DNA from: an uncultured Clostridia bacterium
Lineage (GTDB): Bacteria; Bacillota; Clostridia; Oscillospirales; Acutalibacteraceae
DNA length: 36,434 nt
Assembly (NCBI GenBank): GCA_904397205.1
Contig: CAJFOO010000038.1
Coordinates: forward strand, 1-36,434
Direction: 5' to 3'
The translations under genes and the position numbers were made by a program. Positions 34,300 to 36,434 of this stretch are shown in pieces. The notes beneath the pieces are model-generated. The model made no database searches. It worked only from the letters and a program-made list of their open reading frames with translations, and was not told the DNA's origin. Numbering within the stretch: the stretch's first letter is position 1; every line of letters begins with the position of its first letter.

Positions 34300-35148
34300 C
34301 TATGTCTCACAGGCTTCCGGCCAGACTTCCCGCAGGATCGGGACAGTACAGCCATATAGATATGCGGCAGCTTCCGTTACTCCCCGGGCCAGAATTGCAT
34401 CACTGATAACCTCCACCCCAATGGTACGGGGCTTTATCCCTTTTTCCCGGATCATGCGTAAAAATCCTGCCGTATCGCCAAATCCCGTTCCGGGAGCTAA
34501 ACGGTCATGCATAGATTCGTCCCGCAGCACACTGGCCGCGTAAGGGCGGTCGTGTACATCGTTGATTTGGATGGAAACAATCTTTTCCTTTGGGATCCCA
34601 TCCAGCAATGCGCCGTCGTTGGCATGGCCGGCCCGCACCCAGTGCCAGGTATCCAGAATGAGCGCGGCATTCGGCGCGCCGCTGGACTGCACTACCGCCC
34701 ATGCGGTATGAATATCAGGAATCCCGCTGTAAGGCATGGGTTCCACCCCAATGACAATCCCATCACCGGCACGCCCGCACAGTTCCCGGAGTTTTTTCCC
34801 CGTATGCTCCACCGGATAATGCTCCATCAGGCCGCAGTTGACATGAGAAACCCCAAACAACCGGCACATATGGAAGCAGATCTGTTCTTTATACTGCTGT
34901 TCATAGGAACGCCGCTCTTCCGCCCACTGTACGATATACTCCACTTCGGTCACTTTCATATCATACCGGCTGAGGATATCCAGCAAATCCTGGTCAGACA
35001 ATCCTTCCCCTTTGGCGTCCACATAGCTTTCGGCCCGCAGGCCAATCCCTTGAAACCCCGCCAGCTTCGCCGCTCTTACCCGTTCTTCCCAGCGGCATTG
35101 ATCCCCCAAGCTCCAAGAACTCAGGGTCAAAGGCATTTTTTCAGACAT
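34300..35148 (-). CDS. Xylose-isomerase-like TIM-barrel protein (sugar isomerase/3-dehydroshikimate dehydratase-like)
   Basis: A 282-residue AP-endonuclease-2/xylose-isomerase-like barrel. Probable divalent-metal ligands are E136 (IGVEPMPY), D166 (ILDTWHW), Q194 (IQIND) and E246 (GVEVI), with H169 three residues after D166. From memory, bacterial 3-dehydroshikimate dehydratases of this fold use an E-D-Q/H-E set at similar spacing and share a PG-x-G-x-x-D element like the one at 219-225. The sequence is not clearly closer to them than to other sugar or keto-acid isomerases, so the exact reaction is open. It overlaps the DAHP synthase end by 22 bases, with its ribosome binding site inside that gene: strong coupling. 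Confidence 0.75.
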   Translation of the reverse strand: MSEKMPLTLSSWSLGDQCRWEERVRAAKLAGFQGIGLRAESYVDAKGEGLSDQDLLDILSRYDMKVTEVEYIVQWAEERRSYEQQYKEQICFHMCRLFGVSHVNCGLMEHYPVEHTGKKLRELCGRAGDGIVIGVEPMPYSGIPDIHTAWAVVQSSGAPNAALILDTWHWVRAGHANDGALLDGIPKEKIVSIQINDVHDRPYAASVLRDESMHDRLAPGTGFGDTAGFLRMIREKGIKPRTIGVEVISDAILARGVTEAAAYLYGCTVPILREVWPEACET

Positions 35149-36206
35149 CCGTTTCCTTCCTTTCTCGGTTCCAATCGGGTAATCCGTCCCACTGTCCCCC
35201 GCTTCCCTATGGCTTCTACAACATGGTTCACTTTTTCCATCATCTCCCGGAACTGCATCGGTGTGAGAGATTGCTGCCCGTCACATTTCGCATGGGCCGG
35301 GTCGTTGTGCACTTCCACCATCAACCCGTCGGCTCCCACAGCCGCAGCCGCCAGTGCCAGCGGTTCGACCATCCAGCTTTTTCCACACGCATGGGAGGGA
35401 TCCACAACCACCGGCAAGTGGCTCATTTTCCGGATGGCAGGCACAGCGGAAATATCCAGCGTATTGCGGGTATAAGACTCCATCGTGCGGATTCCCCGTT
35501 CACACAGGATCACCTGTTCGTTCCCTTGGGCAAGGATATATTCCGCCGAGAGGATCCATTCCTCATAGGTATTGGAAAGCCCCCGCTTGAGCAGCACCGG
35601 CTTCGACATTTTTCCCACCTCGCGCAGGAGATCAAAATTCTGCATATTCCGCGCGCCTATCTGGATAACATCCACCTTTTCCTCAAAGCAATCGCAATAT
35701 TTTGGATTCGTCAGCTCCGACACAATCGGCAGGCCGGTCACTGCCTTGGCCTCTTCCAGCCATTCGAGCGCCTGTTCCCCCATCCCCTGGAATGCATAGG
35801 GCGAGGTGCGGGGTTTAAACGCGCCCCCGCGCAAAAAGGAAGCCCCGGCCTGCTGTACTTGCCTGGCAATCTCCGTGACCTGCCCGGGGCTTTCCACCGA
35901 ACAGGGGCCGGCAATCACGCTGAATCCCCCGCCGCCAATATGTGCTCCCCCTACCTGTACCGCCGTATCCTGAGGATGGAATTTCCGGTTGGCTTTTTTG
36001 TATGGTTCAGGCACTTCCATAACCGTTTCCACCTGCGGCAGGGAAAGGAAGCGTTCCACATCCACACAGGAAACATCCCCCAGAAGCCCCAGTACCGTGT
36101 GGCCTATCCCCTGGGTGACAGAAACCTCCAAGCCCAGCCACTCCAAAGGCTGGATTACCTGCCGCAGTTCGTCTGGACTCGTGTGCTGCTTGACAATAAT
36201 GACCAT
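35127..36206 (-). CDS. aroF: 3-deoxy-7-phosphoheptulonate (DAHP) synthase, type I-beta with N-terminal regulatory domain
   Basis: Condenses phosphoenolpyruvate and erythrose 4-phosphate, the first step of the shikimate pathway. The 359-residue protein has the ferredoxin-like ACT-type regulatory domain (about 1-70) known from Thermotoga-type enzymes. The catalytic barrel carries GPCSVES (100-106), KPRTSPYAFQG (131-141), LKRG, and metal ligands C102, H272, E298 and D309. Feedback control by an aromatic amino acid is expected from the domain. The ATG at 36206 has AAAGGGG eight bases upstream; an upstream in-frame ATG at 36236 has none. No other shikimate-pathway gene is in the window; it leads the operon with the TIM-barrel and two flavoenzymes. 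Confidence 0.93.
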   Translation of the reverse strand: MVIIVKQHTSPDELRQVIQPLEWLGLEVSVTQGIGHTVLGLLGDVSCVDVERFLSLPQVETVMEVPEPYKKANRKFHPQDTAVQVGGAHIGGGGFSVIAGPCSVESPGQVTEIARQVQQAGASFLRGGAFKPRTSPYAFQGMGEQALEWLEEAKAVTGLPIVSELTNPKYCDCFEEKVDVIQIGARNMQNFDLLREVGKMSKPVLLKRGLSNTYEEWILSAEYILAQGNEQVILCERGIRTMESYTRNTLDISAVPAIRKMSHLPVVVDPSHACGKSWMVEPLALAAAAVGADGLMVEVHNDPAHAKCDGQQSLTPMQFREMMEKVNHVVEAIGKRGTVGRITRLEPRKEGNGCLKKCL

Positions 36207-36277
36207 AACCAGGACCCCTTTCTTAAAATCATCCAATCCCTGTCCGGTAAGTCAGACAGATATAATCTGAATTTTGT

Positions 36278-36290
36278 TTATATAATTCAA
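36278..36290. promoter_or_regulatory. Degenerate copy of the LysR-box palindrome in the aroF leader
   Basis: On the minus strand TTGAATTATATAA matches the TTGTATWATACAA palindrome at 11 of 13 positions. It begins exactly 15 bases after the aroF -10 box, the same distance as the perfect copy at fabF1. The region is AT-rich, so chance is possible. Confidence 0.35.
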
Positions 36291-36305
36291 ATTTTGCATA
36301 ACTAT

Positions 36306-36334
36306 ATTGTACCGCTTCCCAGGCCATTTGTAAA
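36306..36334 (-). promoter_or_regulatory. Promoter of the aroF-TIM-OYE3-OYE2 operon
   Basis: On the minus strand, TTTACA (36329-36334), a 17-base spacer and TACAAT (36306-36311). Transcription should begin near 36299, giving a leader of about 93 bases. Both hexamers are identical to those of the lysR2 promoter. Confidence 0.65.
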
Positions 36335-36400
36335 ATTGTTTTTCCCCTCAGTTTTTGCCCTGATTGATAAGTTTTTCCAATTCATTTTTCCTATCCTATA

Positions 36401-36428
36401 GAAAAAAGCCCGCAGATTCTGCGGACTT
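36401..36428 (-). terminator. Intrinsic terminator of a gene beyond the right edge
   Basis: A 9-bp stem (AAGCCCGCA at 36406-36414 with TGCGGACTT at 36420-36428, one G-U pair in the minus-strand RNA) is followed on the minus strand by TTTTTTC. It shows that a minus-strand gene ends just outside the window and that aroF starts a new transcript. Confidence 0.8.
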
Positions 36429-36434
36429 CTCCCC

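Noticed and set aside
30266-36206. C-glycoside deglycosylation cluster (TIM-barrel enzyme with oxidoreductases)
   Set aside because: Those systems pair the TIM-barrel protein with a small beta subunit and Gfo/Idh/MocA-type oxidases; neither is present here, and DAHP synthase would be unexplained.

Overview
The window looks like a chromosomal segment of a Clostridia-type Bacillota, most likely an anaerobic, moderately GC-rich Oscillospirales-like organism (inference). The reasons are strong AGGAGG-type ribosome binding sites, consensus sigma-A promoters, the gene order tig-clpP-clpX-lon-ysxC, a SpoIVFB-type protease, and several large oxygen-sensitive [4Fe-4S] flavoenzymes. I see no tRNA or rRNA gene, insertion sequence, phage gene or CRISPR array.

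Positions 1-19.3 kb are housekeeping, all on the minus strand. Read in the direction of transcription, a first block is MBL hydrolase - small membrane protein - M50 protease - radical SAM protein - DUF2344 protein. It is followed by rplS with a structured leader, lepB-rbgA-rnhB-yraN-dipeptidase, and thrC-phosphoesterase. Last comes tig-clpP-clpX // lon-ysxC-lysA, where // marks a strong intrinsic terminator.

Positions 19.3-36.2 kb are an accessory-looking metabolic region. It holds: a FadH-like 2,4-dienoyl-CoA reductase with a LysR regulator (plus strand); a ketoacyl synthase (KAS, fabF1) divergent from a second LysR gene (lysR2); an acyl-CoA dehydrogenase translationally coupled to a second KAS (fabF2); a secreted Ig-like protein; and a four-gene operon of DAHP synthase, xylose-isomerase-like TIM barrel and two more iron-sulfur flavin enoate-reductase-family enzymes.

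A 13-bp palindrome, TTGTATWATACAA, fits the LysR box pattern T-N11-A. It occurs perfectly between lysR2 and fabF1 and again upstream of the acyl-CoA dehydrogenase-fabF2 operon. An 11/13 match lies downstream of the DAHP synthase promoter at exactly the same distance from the -10 box as at fabF1. This suggests one regulon joining shikimate-pathway entry, enone/enoate reduction, acyl dehydrogenation and decarboxylative condensation. A plausible but unproven reading is a pathway that makes a reduced or aromatic ring acid from the shikimate pathway and uses it as an acyl unit. No acyl carrier protein, ketoreductase, dehydratase or CoA ligase is in the window, so the pathway would need partners elsewhere. 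The right edge carries the terminator of a gene outside the window.
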